A stretch of 64,000 nucleotides of DNA from JBBQVZ01 sp963695975 (GTDB lineage: Bacteria; Actinomycetota; UBA4738; HRBIN12): the NCBI GenBank assembly GCA_963695975.1, contig CAVOIB010000010.1, positions 186,001 to 250,000 of the forward strand. The letters are read 5' to 3'. Shown in pieces: positions 43,530 through 52,287 of the stretch; position 1 is the first letter of the stretch; each line of letters starts with the position of its first letter. The translations under genes were made by a program, and so were the position numbers. Under the pieces are notes generated by a model. It saw only the letters and a program-made list of their open reading frames with translations. It was not told where the DNA came from and searched no databases.

Positions 43530-43961
43530 TCACTCCTCGCTGTTCGCGGCCGCGATGGCGGCCTGGACGACATCGTGCGGGATCCGCATGTTCTCGAGCA
43601 CGATCCCGTCGGCGCTGCGGACCGCCTGGGCGAACCGCGCCGCCCACGTGTTCTCCCAGACGAGCACGGCGGCTGCGTTGTTCGGCTCGAGCGCCTCCGC
43701 GGCACGCTCGAGATCTTCGGCGCTCAATAGGTCACCGACGTCCCCGTGCGCGCCGATGCCACCTGCCTCATCCTCGTCCATGTCTTCGAGCTCGATGGTC
43801 GTGATCGAGCCGTCGGCGTCCTTCTTCACGAACGCGAGGTCGATGATCCTGATCGTCTCGCTCTCGACGAGGTCGGCCAGTGCCGGGACGATCTCTCCCT
43901 TGAACCGGTTGCCCGGGAACCCCAGCACGATGAACTCGACGGGACCGATCTCGGTATCCAT
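43530..43961 (-). CDS. DUF6325 family protein
   Basis: 143 residues, soluble and acidic. GPVEFIVLGFPGNRFKGEIVPALADLV, IRIIDLAFVKKDADGS and AAVLVWENTWAARFAQAV match the DUF6325/DUF1269-like family, frequently encoded with SHOCT proteins in actinobacteria. First gene of the three-gene set; function unknown. Confidence 0.8.
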   Translation of the reverse strand: MDTEIGPVEFIVLGFPGNRFKGEIVPALADLVESETIRIIDLAFVKKDADGSITTIELEDMDEDEAGGIGAHGDVGDLLSAEDLERAAEALEPNNAAAVLVWENTWAARFAQAVRSADGIVLENMRIPHDVVQAAIAAANSEE

Positions 43962-44026
43962 GGTTCCTCCTACCTCAGCCGGAATGAGGAGGATAGCCGA
44001 ACACCGCCGCACCTCGGGCGGTCAAG

Positions 44027-44521
44027 ATGGTCCCGATGTCGGCCCTCGAAGTCCTGCTCGGTTTGGTGATGCTCGCAGGCCTCGTCGGGATCGTCGTCCC
44101 ATTCCTGCCGGGGATCCCGCTCATCTGGGGAGCTGGCCTCGTGTGGGCGATCACCGTTCCCAACGATGGCCCTTGGGCTTGGGTGGCCCTCGCGCTCATG
44201 ACCGTCTTCGCCGTCGCCGGGCTGGTGGCTGCGACGACGCTCCCCGCGCGGCGCGCGAACCAGGTTGGCGCGCCCGGATGGGTGCTCGCCGCCGGCGTGG
44301 GAGGCATGATCGTCGGGTTCTTCCTGATCCCGGTGGTGGGCGCCCTCATCGGATGGCCGGTGGGGGTGTTCCTCGCTGAGGCCGTACGGTTGCGCGACGT
44401 GGGGGCGGCGTGGGCAACGACGGTTTCCTCCCTGAAAGGGATGGGCCTCGGGATAGGGATCCAGCTCGCGGCCGGGGCCGCGATGATCGGCGTCTGGATC
44501 GCCGCCCTCGTGATGACCTGA
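44027..44521 (+). CDS. DUF456 family membrane protein
   Basis: 164 residues with four to five helices. LAGLVGIVVPFLPGIPLIWGAGLVWAI is the DUF456 start, and GFFLIPVVGALIGWPVGVFLAE the second half. Function unknown. ATG 44036 is an alternative start. The stop directly abuts that of the convergent sarcosine-oxidase beta gene. Confidence 0.85.
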   Translation: MVPMSALEVLLGLVMLAGLVGIVVPFLPGIPLIWGAGLVWAITVPNDGPWAWVALALMTVFAVAGLVAATTLPARRANQVGAPGWVLAAGVGGMIVGFFLIPVVGALIGWPVGVFLAEAVRLRDVGAAWATTVSSLKGMGLGIGIQLAAGAAMIGVWIAALVMT

Positions 44522-45736
44522 TCAGTGCGACACGGCCGCGGCGGCGATCTCTGAGACCAGCTTGCGATCCCAGAACCGTGACACGGCGAACGGCTTGATC
44601 AGGTCCGGGACGCGGCCCGTCTCCGCCAACTCCGCCATCGTCACCCCGCAGATCGGCGTGGCCTTGAAGCCGTAGGTCCCCCACCCGCCGTCGATCAGGA
44701 AGCCGCCGACGTCGGTCTCTCCCATGATCGGGCTGTAGTCGGGCGTCACATCGCAGAGGCCGCCCCAGGCCCGCATCAATCGGACGCGACCCAGCATCGG
44801 CAGCAGTTCGAGGGCGTGATGCGCGGTCACCTCCAGGAAATCGAGCGTTGACGCCTGGCTGTACGACGAGTAGGGCTCGATCTCCGAGCCGATCAACACC
44901 TCGCCGCGGTCGGTCTGGGACACGTACACGTGCAAGGTCGCCGAAACGAGGATCACGTTGAGGAACGGCTTCAGCGGCTCGGTGACGAACGCCTGCAGCG
45001 GATGGGTCACGATCGGCACCCGCACGCCCGCCATGTCGGCGATCTCTGACGTCCATCCTGCGGTCGCCGAGATGACGAGCCGCGTCGAGATTTCACCTCT
45101 CGTCGTGCGAACCCGTGTGACGTGGCCACCGTCGACGTCGATCCCCGTCACGGCCGTGTCCTGGTGGATGTGCACCCCGCGTCGGTTGGCCTGGCGAGCG
45201 TAGGCCCACACGACCGCGTCGTGACGGATCACGCCACCCGGCGGGTGATACAGCGCCGCCATGATCGGGAACTCCGGTTCGTCGGAGAGATCCAGGACCG
45301 GACAGAGCTTCGCGATCTCATCCGGGTAGATCACGCGGCTGTCCACGCCGAGGAGCCGATTGACCTCCGCGCGCTCGTGCGCGACGTTCACCGCACGCTC
45401 GGCATGCGCGAGCGTCAGGTGGCCCTGTTGGGAGAAGAGCAGGTTGTAGTCGAGCTCTTGGGCGAGCTGTTCGTAGAGACGCAGCGCTTCCTTGTAGAAC
45501 GCCACCCCCTCCGGCGTCCGGTAGTTGGCTCGGACGATCGTCGTGTTCCGGCCGCTCCCACCGGCGCCGATGTAGTTGCGCTCGAGCACGGCGACGTCGG
45601 TGATGCCGCGCTTCGCGAGCTCGTACGCGATCGCGAGCCCGTGAGCACCTCCCCCGATGACCACCACGTCGTACGTCGACTTCAGCTCGCGCCTGCTCCA
45701 CATATCCCATGGCTCGAAGTAGCGGATCGGGTGCAT
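44522..45736 (-). CDS. soxB: Sarcosine oxidase beta / N-methylglutamate dehydrogenase FAD subunit (SoxB/MgdA-like)
   Basis: 404 residues. N-terminal extension RYFEPWDMWSRRELKSTYDVVVIGGGAHGLAIAYELAKRG is typical of heterotetrameric enzymes; the FAD-binding GxGxxG is near residue 28, and GSGRNTTIVRANY follows. C-terminal GLCDVTPDYSPIMGE and GGWGTYGFKATPICG complete the DAO fold. The subunit oxidises the N-methyl amine. The gene abuts soxG without a gap and is the last of D-A-G-B. Whether the substrate is sarcosine or N-methylglutamate cannot be read from sequence. Confidence 0.9.
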   Translation of the reverse strand: MHPIRYFEPWDMWSRRELKSTYDVVVIGGGAHGLAIAYELAKRGITDVAVLERNYIGAGGSGRNTTIVRANYRTPEGVAFYKEALRLYEQLAQELDYNLLFSQQGHLTLAHAERAVNVAHERAEVNRLLGVDSRVIYPDEIAKLCPVLDLSDEPEFPIMAALYHPPGGVIRHDAVVWAYARQANRRGVHIHQDTAVTGIDVDGGHVTRVRTTRGEISTRLVISATAGWTSEIADMAGVRVPIVTHPLQAFVTEPLKPFLNVILVSATLHVYVSQTDRGEVLIGSEIEPYSSYSQASTLDFLEVTAHHALELLPMLGRVRLMRAWGGLCDVTPDYSPIMGETDVGGFLIDGGWGTYGFKATPICGVTMAELAETGRVPDLIKPFAVSRFWDRKLVSEIAAAAVSH

Positions 45737-46396
45737 CTATCGCCAGCCCTTGCCGCGCAGGGCATCCCAGCCGACAGGCCCGCCCCCGAGACGCTCGGCG
45801 ACCTCCACCACGGACCGCCACACGTACCGGGCGAACTCCATCGCGACGTAGATCTCGATCATCGGCACGTCGGCGGCACGGCGGACGACGATCGCTCGGA
45901 CGTCGGCGATCGGTGCGCCCGTCGCCTCTCCCGTCTCGAGCGACGACGAGTCCCAGCTCGTGAGCCGGGAGAGGAGGCCGGGCAACGCCGGCCCCGCGAG
46001 CGCGAACGCGGCGAACAGGTGGGTGGCGTCGGTGACCATGCCCTCGTCCCCGATCGCGGCCTGCATGGCTGCTACGCGGTCGACAACGGGTCCCGGCGGG
46101 AGGAGCACCATCGCCCAGTCATCCGCGATCGAGGCGACGGCATCTCCCGCGTCACGGAAGGCGAGGGCGATCGAACCCCGGAGGTCGATCTTCCCTCGAA
46201 CGGTGATGTCCGCGACTCCAACGTGGTCGCTCACCGCTGCGAGCTCACTCGCGGCGTCTGCGTAGGCCCGGACGAACTCCGCGCCGTCCTCTATCCCAAG
46301 GACGGCGCCCAGCGCCGCATGCGTCGAGGACAACGGTGACCTGAGTGACGCCATCGGCACTCGAAGGGTGGCGCCATCCGTCGAGGTGCCCGTCAC
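45737..46396 (-). CDS. soxG: Sarcosine oxidase gamma subunit-like (SoxG/MgdD)
   Basis: 219 residues, GcvT-like small fold without a folate site. LRSPLSSTHAALGAVLG opens it, FRDAGDAVASIADDWAMVLLPP follows, and the C-terminal VPMIEIYVAMEFARYVWRSVVEVAERLG is the conserved end of gamma subunits. GTG start overlaps the soxA stop (GTGA). It contributes structure to the heterotetramer. Confidence 0.82.
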   Translation of the reverse strand: MTGTSTDGATLRVPMASLRSPLSSTHAALGAVLGIEDGAEFVRAYADAASELAAVSDHVGVADITVRGKIDLRGSIALAFRDAGDAVASIADDWAMVLLPPGPVVDRVAAMQAAIGDEGMVTDATHLFAAFALAGPALPGLLSRLTSWDSSSLETGEATGAPIADVRAIVVRRAADVPMIEIYVAMEFARYVWRSVVEVAERLGGGPVGWDALRGKGWR

Positions 46397-49179
46397 GTCC
46401 GCAACCTCACGCCGTCGGGGTCGTAGAAAGGCCGAAGCGCGACACGCGCCTCGGCACGGCTGGCGCCGAACTGGATCTCGAACATCGTCCCGTCCTTGGC
46501 CCAGCCCGCGGGCACCCATGCCAAACCGACGGTGGCGTTCGCCACTGCGCTCCGCCGGGCCGAGGTGACCCGTCCTACCCATACCCCTTCGTGCACGACG
46601 GAGGCTCCCTCCGGTGGCAGCCAGGCTGGGTCGGTCGTGAAACCGACCAGCCGCTCCCCCGGCCCTTCGCGCTCGAGATCCTGCAATGCGCGCTTCCCCA
46701 TGAAGTCGGGCTTCTCGGCCTTCACCATCCAGCCCAACCCTGCCTCGTACGGATCCGATTCGGCATCGGTGTCCTGCCCGACCAGGATGTGCTGCTTCTC
46801 GAGGCGGAGGATGCGCTGCGCCTCCAAGCCGAACGGCGAGATGCCGTGGTCCGCTCCCGCCTCCATCACCCGGCCCCACACGTGCTCGCCGTACATGCTC
46901 GGCACGTGGATCTCGTATCCCATCTCGCCGACGAAGCCGATCCGGAGCACGAGTGCCGGCACGCCTGCGACCTCGATCGTCCGACCGGACATGTACGGGA
47001 ACCCCTCGGCGGAGACATCGGCGGCCGTGAGCCGTTCCATGACGGAGCGGGCCCTCTCACCTGCGAGGTTCAGCGCCGCGAACGCCCCCGTGACGTTGAG
47101 CAGACGGACGTGCAAGCGCCAGTCGGCCTGCCACCACGTGATCCACCGCTCGAGCGCCGCGGTATTTCCCGTCGTCACCGTGACGAAGAACTCGTCGTCG
47201 TCCACGCGCACGACGGCTCCGTCGTCCAGGATCACGCCCTCGTCGTTCAGCATGACGCCGTACCGGACCTTCCCGACGGCAAGATCCGCGAACCGGTTCG
47301 GATACAGCCGCTCCAACAGTTCCACGGCATCGGGACCCTTGACCCGGAACTTGCCCAGCGTGCTCACGTCGATCACGCCTACCCGATGGCGCACCGCGTC
47401 GACCTCGTCTTCGGGCGTCGTGTAGTGGTGCGGCCGTCGCCAGTCTCCCGCCCACATGAACGTCGCCCCGGCTTCGCGGTGGAGCTGATGGATCGTCGTC
47501 TCCTTCCGCGGCGTTCGTCGGGCGCCGGCGAGCGTCCCGAGCTCGACAGGGGTCCATGGAGGGCGCGCGGTCGTCGGGCCTGTCTCTTCGAACGACGACC
47601 CCGTCGCCCGCGCGCACAATCGCTGTGATGAGAGCATGCACGCCTTCCCCTGGCATGGCCCCATCGTGACCGTCGTGTAGCGCTTGAGGAGCTCCAAGGA
47701 ATCGAACCCCTCGGTGACAGCGGTCTTCAACTCCTTCGTGGTGACGTCCATGCACAAGCACGCGAACTGCTTCCCCGGGCCGTCGGCCAACTCGGGCGGG
47801 AGCACGACCGCGTCGCCTGCGGCGCTCGCGGACAGCACGAGCTCGCCGATCCGCGATGCATCCACGTCACGGCCCACTGCCGCCGCCCCCTCAAGGCCGG
47901 CCAGCCGTCCTTGGACGACCGCATCATCCGAGGTCCGCGCGCCGGCCACCGCGCCGGCCGCGTGCACGCTCGGCGGCAGCTCGACCGGCAAGTACGCCTG
48001 CGCCTGTTCGTCGAACCCGACCACCACGCCCGTTTGCACGAGCAGGTTCGTCGACGGCATCGCGAACCCGGACGTGACGATCAGATCGCAGGCGATCTTC
48101 CGTCCACCCGATGCGCCGGGAGTGCCAACCGTCACCGCCCTCACGTGCCTGCGGCCGTGCGCGGCGAGCACGGTCTTCCCGGTGATGCGCTCCACGCCGT
48201 CGAGCGCGGGCCCGCTTCCGTCGGGGCGAAGATCAACCAGGGTCACCCGTGCGCCGGTGTCGCGGAGCGAGCGCGCGGTCTGATATCCGGCGTCGCTCGA
48301 TGTGAGCACGACCGCGCGGTGACCCGGCACGACCCTGTACGCATCGATCAGTCGTTCTACCGCGGACGAGAGCATCACGCCAGGGAGGTCGTTGTTCACG
48401 AACACCGCTGACTGCTCGATGGCGCCGGTCGCGAAGATCAGGTGCCGGGCGCGGATCCGATACAGGGTCGCTGCGCTGGACGCGGCGATCAACGGTCCAT
48501 CGAAGACGCCGAACGCAGCCGTGCCAGTGAGGATCTGGGCTCCCGCGTCGAGCGCGTTGGCCAGCGCTCCGGGATCGCCACCGGTCTCGTTCCGCTGCTC
48601 CAGCACGACCGTGGATGCTCCGGCCGCCGAAGCCTCCGTGGCGGCCGCGAGTCCGGCGGAGCCGCCGCCGATCACCAAGACCTCTGGGTGCAGGTTGACG
48701 ACCTCGCGGTGGCCATGGTCCTCGTCGGAGGGGACGGTCCCGAGGCCGGCCTTCGATCGGATGAACGGCTCGACCATCTCCCAGGCCCATCTCGGACGGT
48801 GGAAGACCTTGTAGTAGAAGCCGGGCGGCATCATGAACGAGAACGTGTTGAGCCATCCGTGGATGTCGTGGCCCGCCGACGGCCAGGCGTTCTGACGATG
48901 GACCGTCATGCCGTCGCGCACCGGCTCGATGCACGCACGGACGTTCGGGATGCCGTCGATCTGCATGAGGCAGTTCGCGCAGGCGCCGTCCATGCAGAGA
49001 AGGCCGCGTGGCCGGTGGTACTTGAACGATCGTGCGGTGATCGCGACACCGGAGGCGGCCAGCGCCGAACCGACGGTGTCGCCGTGGAACGCCGGCAGCT
49101 TCTTGCTTTCGAACAGGATCGACACCGGCCGGTCGCGAACGATGCGCTCGCCGGAGCGCGCAGGCAGACGGGAGGTCAA
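46393..49179 (-). CDS. soxA: Sarcosine oxidase alpha / N-methylglutamate dehydrogenase alpha subunit (SoxA/MgdC-like)
   Basis: 928 residues. An N-terminal ferredoxin-like domain (CMDGACANC, about 62-70), an NAD/FAD-binding domain with VIGGGSAGLAAATEA near 168, a cysteine-bearing FACLCMDVTTKEL segment (about 480) and GPCQGKACM, and a C-terminal GcvT-like tetrahydrofolate domain (about 565-928) ending ARVALRPFYDPDG. This domain takes the methyl carbon to methylene-THF. The TTG start overlaps the soxD stop (TTGA). Confidence 0.92.
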   Translation of the reverse strand: MTSRLPARSGERIVRDRPVSILFESKKLPAFHGDTVGSALAASGVAITARSFKYHRPRGLLCMDGACANCLMQIDGIPNVRACIEPVRDGMTVHRQNAWPSAGHDIHGWLNTFSFMMPPGFYYKVFHRPRWAWEMVEPFIRSKAGLGTVPSDEDHGHREVVNLHPEVLVIGGGSAGLAAATEASAAGASTVVLEQRNETGGDPGALANALDAGAQILTGTAAFGVFDGPLIAASSAATLYRIRARHLIFATGAIEQSAVFVNNDLPGVMLSSAVERLIDAYRVVPGHRAVVLTSSDAGYQTARSLRDTGARVTLVDLRPDGSGPALDGVERITGKTVLAAHGRRHVRAVTVGTPGASGGRKIACDLIVTSGFAMPSTNLLVQTGVVVGFDEQAQAYLPVELPPSVHAAGAVAGARTSDDAVVQGRLAGLEGAAAVGRDVDASRIGELVLSASAAGDAVVLPPELADGPGKQFACLCMDVTTKELKTAVTEGFDSLELLKRYTTVTMGPCQGKACMLSSQRLCARATGSSFEETGPTTARPPWTPVELGTLAGARRTPRKETTIHQLHREAGATFMWAGDWRRPHHYTTPEDEVDAVRHRVGVIDVSTLGKFRVKGPDAVELLERLYPNRFADLAVGKVRYGVMLNDEGVILDDGAVVRVDDDEFFVTVTTGNTAALERWITWWQADWRLHVRLLNVTGAFAALNLAGERARSVMERLTAADVSAEGFPYMSGRTIEVAGVPALVLRIGFVGEMGYEIHVPSMYGEHVWGRVMEAGADHGISPFGLEAQRILRLEKQHILVGQDTDAESDPYEAGLGWMVKAEKPDFMGKRALQDLEREGPGERLVGFTTDPAWLPPEGASVVHEGVWVGRVTSARRSAVANATVGLAWVPAGWAKDGTMFEIQFGASRAEARVALRPFYDPDGVRLRT

Positions 49180-49448
49180 ACGGGTGCCTCCTCGCGCTCG
49201 GTGGGCCAGTACGTACGTCGGATCTCGTTCGTCGCGGTGTGCCGCTCCGCGAGGAACCACTTGCGACAGCCGTCCCGATGCAACCACCACTCGGTCTGCC
49301 AGCCGTTCACGTTCCGCCGGAAGTAGAGGTAGCCGGTCAGTTCGCGATCGTCGGCATCAGGACCGACTCGGCGCGTCGTCTCGCCGCCGTAGCCGAACTC
49401 GAGCGCCTCCCGCGGACCACAGTTGGGACACGTGATGAGGAACGTCAT
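49176..49448 (-). CDS. soxD: Sarcosine oxidase delta subunit-like (SoxD/MgdB)
   Basis: 90 residues. Zinc ligands in CPNCGPRE and LHRDGCRKWF; FGYGGET and YLYFRRNVNGWQTEWW are family hallmarks. A tryptophan-rich small subunit of the heterotetramer. It leads the D-A-G-B order, which differs from the usual B-D-A-G. A one-base gap separates it from a preceding small frame. Confidence 0.93.
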   Translation of the reverse strand: MTFLITCPNCGPREALEFGYGGETTRRVGPDADDRELTGYLYFRRNVNGWQTEWWLHRDGCRKWFLAERHTATNEIRRTYWPTEREEAPV

Positions 49449-49449
49449 G

Positions 49450-49647
49450 TCAGTGGGAGGGCGCCTCCCCGGACAAGCGGACAGCAACCTGCTCCGCCAT
49501 CGCGTCTGGTGTGAGCACGAAGTCGGTCCCGGCGAGCGGGATCCGCGTGATTCCAGCGACGACTCCAGCGAGACCGCCCGCAGGACGGTGACGACGCCGG
49601 TCGGTGGATACCCATCGCAGAGCAGCATATGGCCTATCCATGCACAA
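49450..49647 (-). CDS. Possible small protein or gene remnant ahead of soxD
   Basis: A 65-codon frame ending one base before the soxD start. Its second half (LAGVVAGITRIPLAGTDFVL, then TPDAMAEQVAVRL) looks protein-like, whereas the first 27 residues are arginine-rich and unconvincing. It could be a leader peptide, a remnant of a longer gene or non-coding. No family recognised. Confidence 0.3.
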   Translation of the reverse strand: MCMDRPYAALRWVSTDRRRHRPAGGLAGVVAGITRIPLAGTDFVLTPDAMAEQVAVRLSGEAPSH

Positions 49648-49706
49648 GGGCTCACCTCAGATGCTCACAGCGGCGTCGTGAGCGAGTGGGAAATCGACAC
49701 GAACGG

Positions 49707-50189
49707 TCACTTGCTTCCGACCGACGCAGCCCAAACGAGACACTGAGCACCCTCGATGATCACTCGCGTCGCCCGGCGGTAGGACCTCGGCGACATCCGG
49801 GTGCGATCCGGGCCGAAGACCAAGAGGCCCACCCCTCGCTCCGCGATGAGTTGGAGGAGCGCTTGGATCGGCCGCGGACTTCGCACTCGGATCCGCTCCA
49901 CCCTGATACCGAGCGACGCGGCCAGCTCGACCGGGCGCTTCAGCGAGGCGGTCACCTCGGGCGTGAGTTCCTCCAAGGCGTCGTAGCCCAGTCGCAGCGA
50001 CATCGGGAGCGGCTCCAGCTGCGTCGCGTTGACCACGATCAGCAGCTCCCCCGACTCCACCGCTGTGTCCACGGCGTAGGCCGCCGCGTCCGGATCGAAG
50101 GGAACCCCCAGCGTCGCGAGCATCACCGGACGACCCCCCGCTCCCGCACCGCTCCCCGGGTTCGACGACTTAGCCCGGGTTCGAAGCAT
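49707..50189 (-). CDS. Universal stress protein-like domain protein
   Basis: 160 residues; the core probably starts at MLATLGVPFDP (about residue 23). AYAVDTAVESGELLIVVNA and LLQLIAERGVGLLVFGPDRTRMSPRSYRRATRVIIEGAQCLVW match the USP alpha/beta fold with the G-x9-G(S/T)-type end degenerate, so nucleotide binding is doubtful. The start abuts the stop of the zinc-ribbon gene, suggesting coexpression. Confidence 0.65.
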   Translation of the reverse strand: MLRTRAKSSNPGSGAGAGGRPVMLATLGVPFDPDAAAYAVDTAVESGELLIVVNATQLEPLPMSLRLGYDALEELTPEVTASLKRPVELAASLGIRVERIRVRSPRPIQALLQLIAERGVGLLVFGPDRTRMSPRSYRRATRVIIEGAQCLVWAASVGSK

Positions 50190-50543
50190 CTAGTCGGGGC
50201 GAAGCTGCCAGTGGGGCAGGTTCCTGGCGCGAAGGCGGACCTTCTTCCGCCATCGCGGCATGTAGAACACGAACCAGAAGGTCATCACCATGAGCGACAT
50301 CGGGAAGAAGCGTCGCTCGAAGTACACGATGGATATCGCCGTGCCGATCCCGATCACGAGTGCCGCGATGATCACCTCGACCCGGTAGCGCCGCATCTCG
50401 TGCATGATCCCCCAGTACTCATCCTCGGGGATCTGCGAGGTGTTCCACCGCCTCGCGCACTTCGGGCAGGTCCACGCCTCGCCGTACGGCACGTATGCGA
50501 CCTCGCCGCAATCGCAGCGAACGGTGATCGGAGCGCCTCGCAT
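50190..50543 (-). CDS. Zinc-ribbon membrane protein, hypothetical
   Basis: 117 residues. The N-terminal RCDCGEVAYVPYGEAWTCPKCARRW is a CxC...CxxC zinc ribbon; two membrane helices follow (about 57-75 and 80-97), and the C-terminus is basic (RWRKKVRLRAR). No family recognised. First gene of a two-gene minus-strand set with the USP-like gene. Confidence 0.65.
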   Translation of the reverse strand: MRGAPITVRCDCGEVAYVPYGEAWTCPKCARRWNTSQIPEDEYWGIMHEMRRYRVEVIIAALVIGIGTAISIVYFERRFFPMSLMVMTFWFVFYMPRWRKKVRLRARNLPHWQLRPD

Positions 50544-50596
50544 GGAGCGCCCATTCTACGCAGCCACCTTTCCGCCTCCGACCGGCATCGGACGCG

Positions 50597-50626
50597 TTGC
50601 GCCGGCTCGCTGCCCCGTGCTATACC
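50597..50626 (+). promoter_or_regulatory. Candidate sigma70-type promoter for the permease
   Basis: TTGCGC (50597-50602) and TATACC (50621-50626) are separated by 18 bases and end 39 bases before the GTG start of the permease; GTGC-TATACC-GCAC around the -10 is a small palindrome. Pattern match only. Confidence 0.35.
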
Positions 50627-50665
50627 GCACGCGCCCGAGGTGGGCGCGCACGGAGGGGGTGCTGC

Positions 50666-52159
50666 GTGGCTGAAGCAGTCATCGAGGAGCGACAACTCCT
50701 CAAGACGCTCAACTGGTACGACGGTTTCGTCATCGGTCTGTGTCAGCCGGCGTTCCTTCTAGGCTCGCTCGGCTTCACGCTGGCAACGATCGGCGTGTGG
50801 GGCTCGATCCTCCTCTGGGGGATCTCGGCAACCGTTGGGCTCTTGCAGAACTGGATCTACTCGGAAACGGCGGCGATGTTCCCCGACAAGCCGGGTGGGA
50901 TCTCGCTCTACGCTCACGAGGGCTGGCGGAGCCGGTTCAACCTCTTCGGTCCGATCGGAGCGTTCGGCTACTGGATCGGCTGGTCCGTGGTGCTGTCGTT
51001 CGTCGGCAACATCGTCGGCGCGCTGATCGTCGCGGAGTGGTTCCCGAGCCAGACGACGAAGGTGTACTTCAACCTCGGATTCGCCGACTTCGGCCTCGCC
51101 CAGTTGATCGCCGTGGTCGTGATCCTTTTCGTCTGGCTGTTCAACATCCTCGGGGTGAAACCGTCGCTCGCGGTTGGTTACGTGACCGGTGCGTTGCTAA
51201 TGGTCCCGCTCTTCATCTTCATCGTGATGCCCTACTTCACCGGCGACTGGCATTCGTCGAACCTCGAGTACGTCCACCGCTCCGGTGGCTTCAGCGACCT
51301 CTCGATCGCGCTGATGTGGTTGTTCATCATGTGCTGGTCGGCCTACGGGATCGAAGTGGCGGCGAGCTTCGCTCCCGAATACCACGACACGAGGCGAGAC
51401 ACGGAGAAGGCGCTCAAGAGCGTCGCCGCGTTCTCGCTGTTCGTGTACATCTTCCTACCCCTCGGTCTGGGCGGGGTCGTTGGTTCCACGGGAGATTACG
51501 GCGGCTTCTACGTGTCGGCCCTCAAGGAGATCGCGGGACCCGTGCTCGGAGGGATCGCCGTGGTCTGTCTGATCGCGAGCTTGATCCTCGCGATGAACAC
51601 GTCGACGGCCGACGGCGGCCGTGCGCTGTACGGGATCGCGCGCGACGACATGACGATCAAATGGCTGTACCACCTCAACCGGTTCCATGTGCCCGCCCGT
51701 GGGATGAGCGTCGACATGGTCGTGAACATCGGCCTGCTCCTGCTGCTGGGCGCGAACAACTTCGTGATCCTCTACATCTCGAACATCGGGTACGTGTTCT
51801 GCCACGTGCTCGCGCTCTCGGGTTTCATCCTCTTACGCAGGGATCGACCGGACTGGCCCCGCCCGATCAAGAAGAGCGGCATCTGGGTTCCCATCGCCGG
51901 CGTCCTCGCGGTGTTCAACCTGATCCTCGTGATCGACGGCGTCTTGGACCAGAAGGTCGCGTCGTACATCGGCTACTACGAGTTCAAGGGCCTCCCGCTC
52001 TTGCTCGGCGTCGGTGTGCTAGTCGCCGCGGTGCTCCTCTACTTCTACCGGCGGGTCGTTCAGGACAAGGCGAAGATCACGTTCCGCGACCGGGACGTGC
52101 CCACGATGCCGACCCCGAAGCAGATGGCCCTCCTGCACGAGGAGGAGGTTCCGGGCTAA
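50666..52159 (+). CDS. APC-superfamily amino acid/amine permease
   Basis: 497 residues, about 12 helices. The GTG start has a GGAGGGGG site. GFVIGLCQPAFLLGSLGFTLATIG replaces the usual first-helix GxG substrate loop, and PDKPGGISLYAHEGW is the conserved loop after helix two. LMWLFIMCWSAYGIEVAASFAPEYHDTRRD is the helix-six region. Its position between the sox genes and the ACAD-GcvT-PhyH operon makes an N-methylated amine or amino acid a reasonable substrate guess. Confidence 0.88.
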   Translation: MAEAVIEERQLLKTLNWYDGFVIGLCQPAFLLGSLGFTLATIGVWGSILLWGISATVGLLQNWIYSETAAMFPDKPGGISLYAHEGWRSRFNLFGPIGAFGYWIGWSVVLSFVGNIVGALIVAEWFPSQTTKVYFNLGFADFGLAQLIAVVVILFVWLFNILGVKPSLAVGYVTGALLMVPLFIFIVMPYFTGDWHSSNLEYVHRSGGFSDLSIALMWLFIMCWSAYGIEVAASFAPEYHDTRRDTEKALKSVAAFSLFVYIFLPLGLGGVVGSTGDYGGFYVSALKEIAGPVLGGIAVVCLIASLILAMNTSTADGGRALYGIARDDMTIKWLYHLNRFHVPARGMSVDMVVNIGLLLLLGANNFVILYISNIGYVFCHVLALSGFILLRRDRPDWPRPIKKSGIWVPIAGVLAVFNLILVIDGVLDQKVASYIGYYEFKGLPLLLGVGVLVAAVLLYFYRRVVQDKAKITFRDRDVPTMPTPKQMALLHEEEVPG

Positions 52160-52181
52160 CGACCCAGAGGCGGATCCACCT

Positions 52182-52206
52182 CGGAGGCCGGCCGCGTGCC
52201 GGCCTC
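52182..52206 (+). terminator. Terminator-like hairpin after the permease
   Basis: GGAGGCCGG and CCGGCCTCC pair perfectly (9 base pairs) around a 7-base loop, 23 bases after the permease stop. The U-tract is weak (GTCGTTGGG), as is common in GC-rich genomes. Confidence 0.6.
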
Positions 52207-52287
52207 CGTCGTTGGGCAGCTTCTTGATCGTGCAGCTTCGGGGAGCGCGCACTACCATGCGTCGGGTCGCACCCTTCGGGAGGTCAT

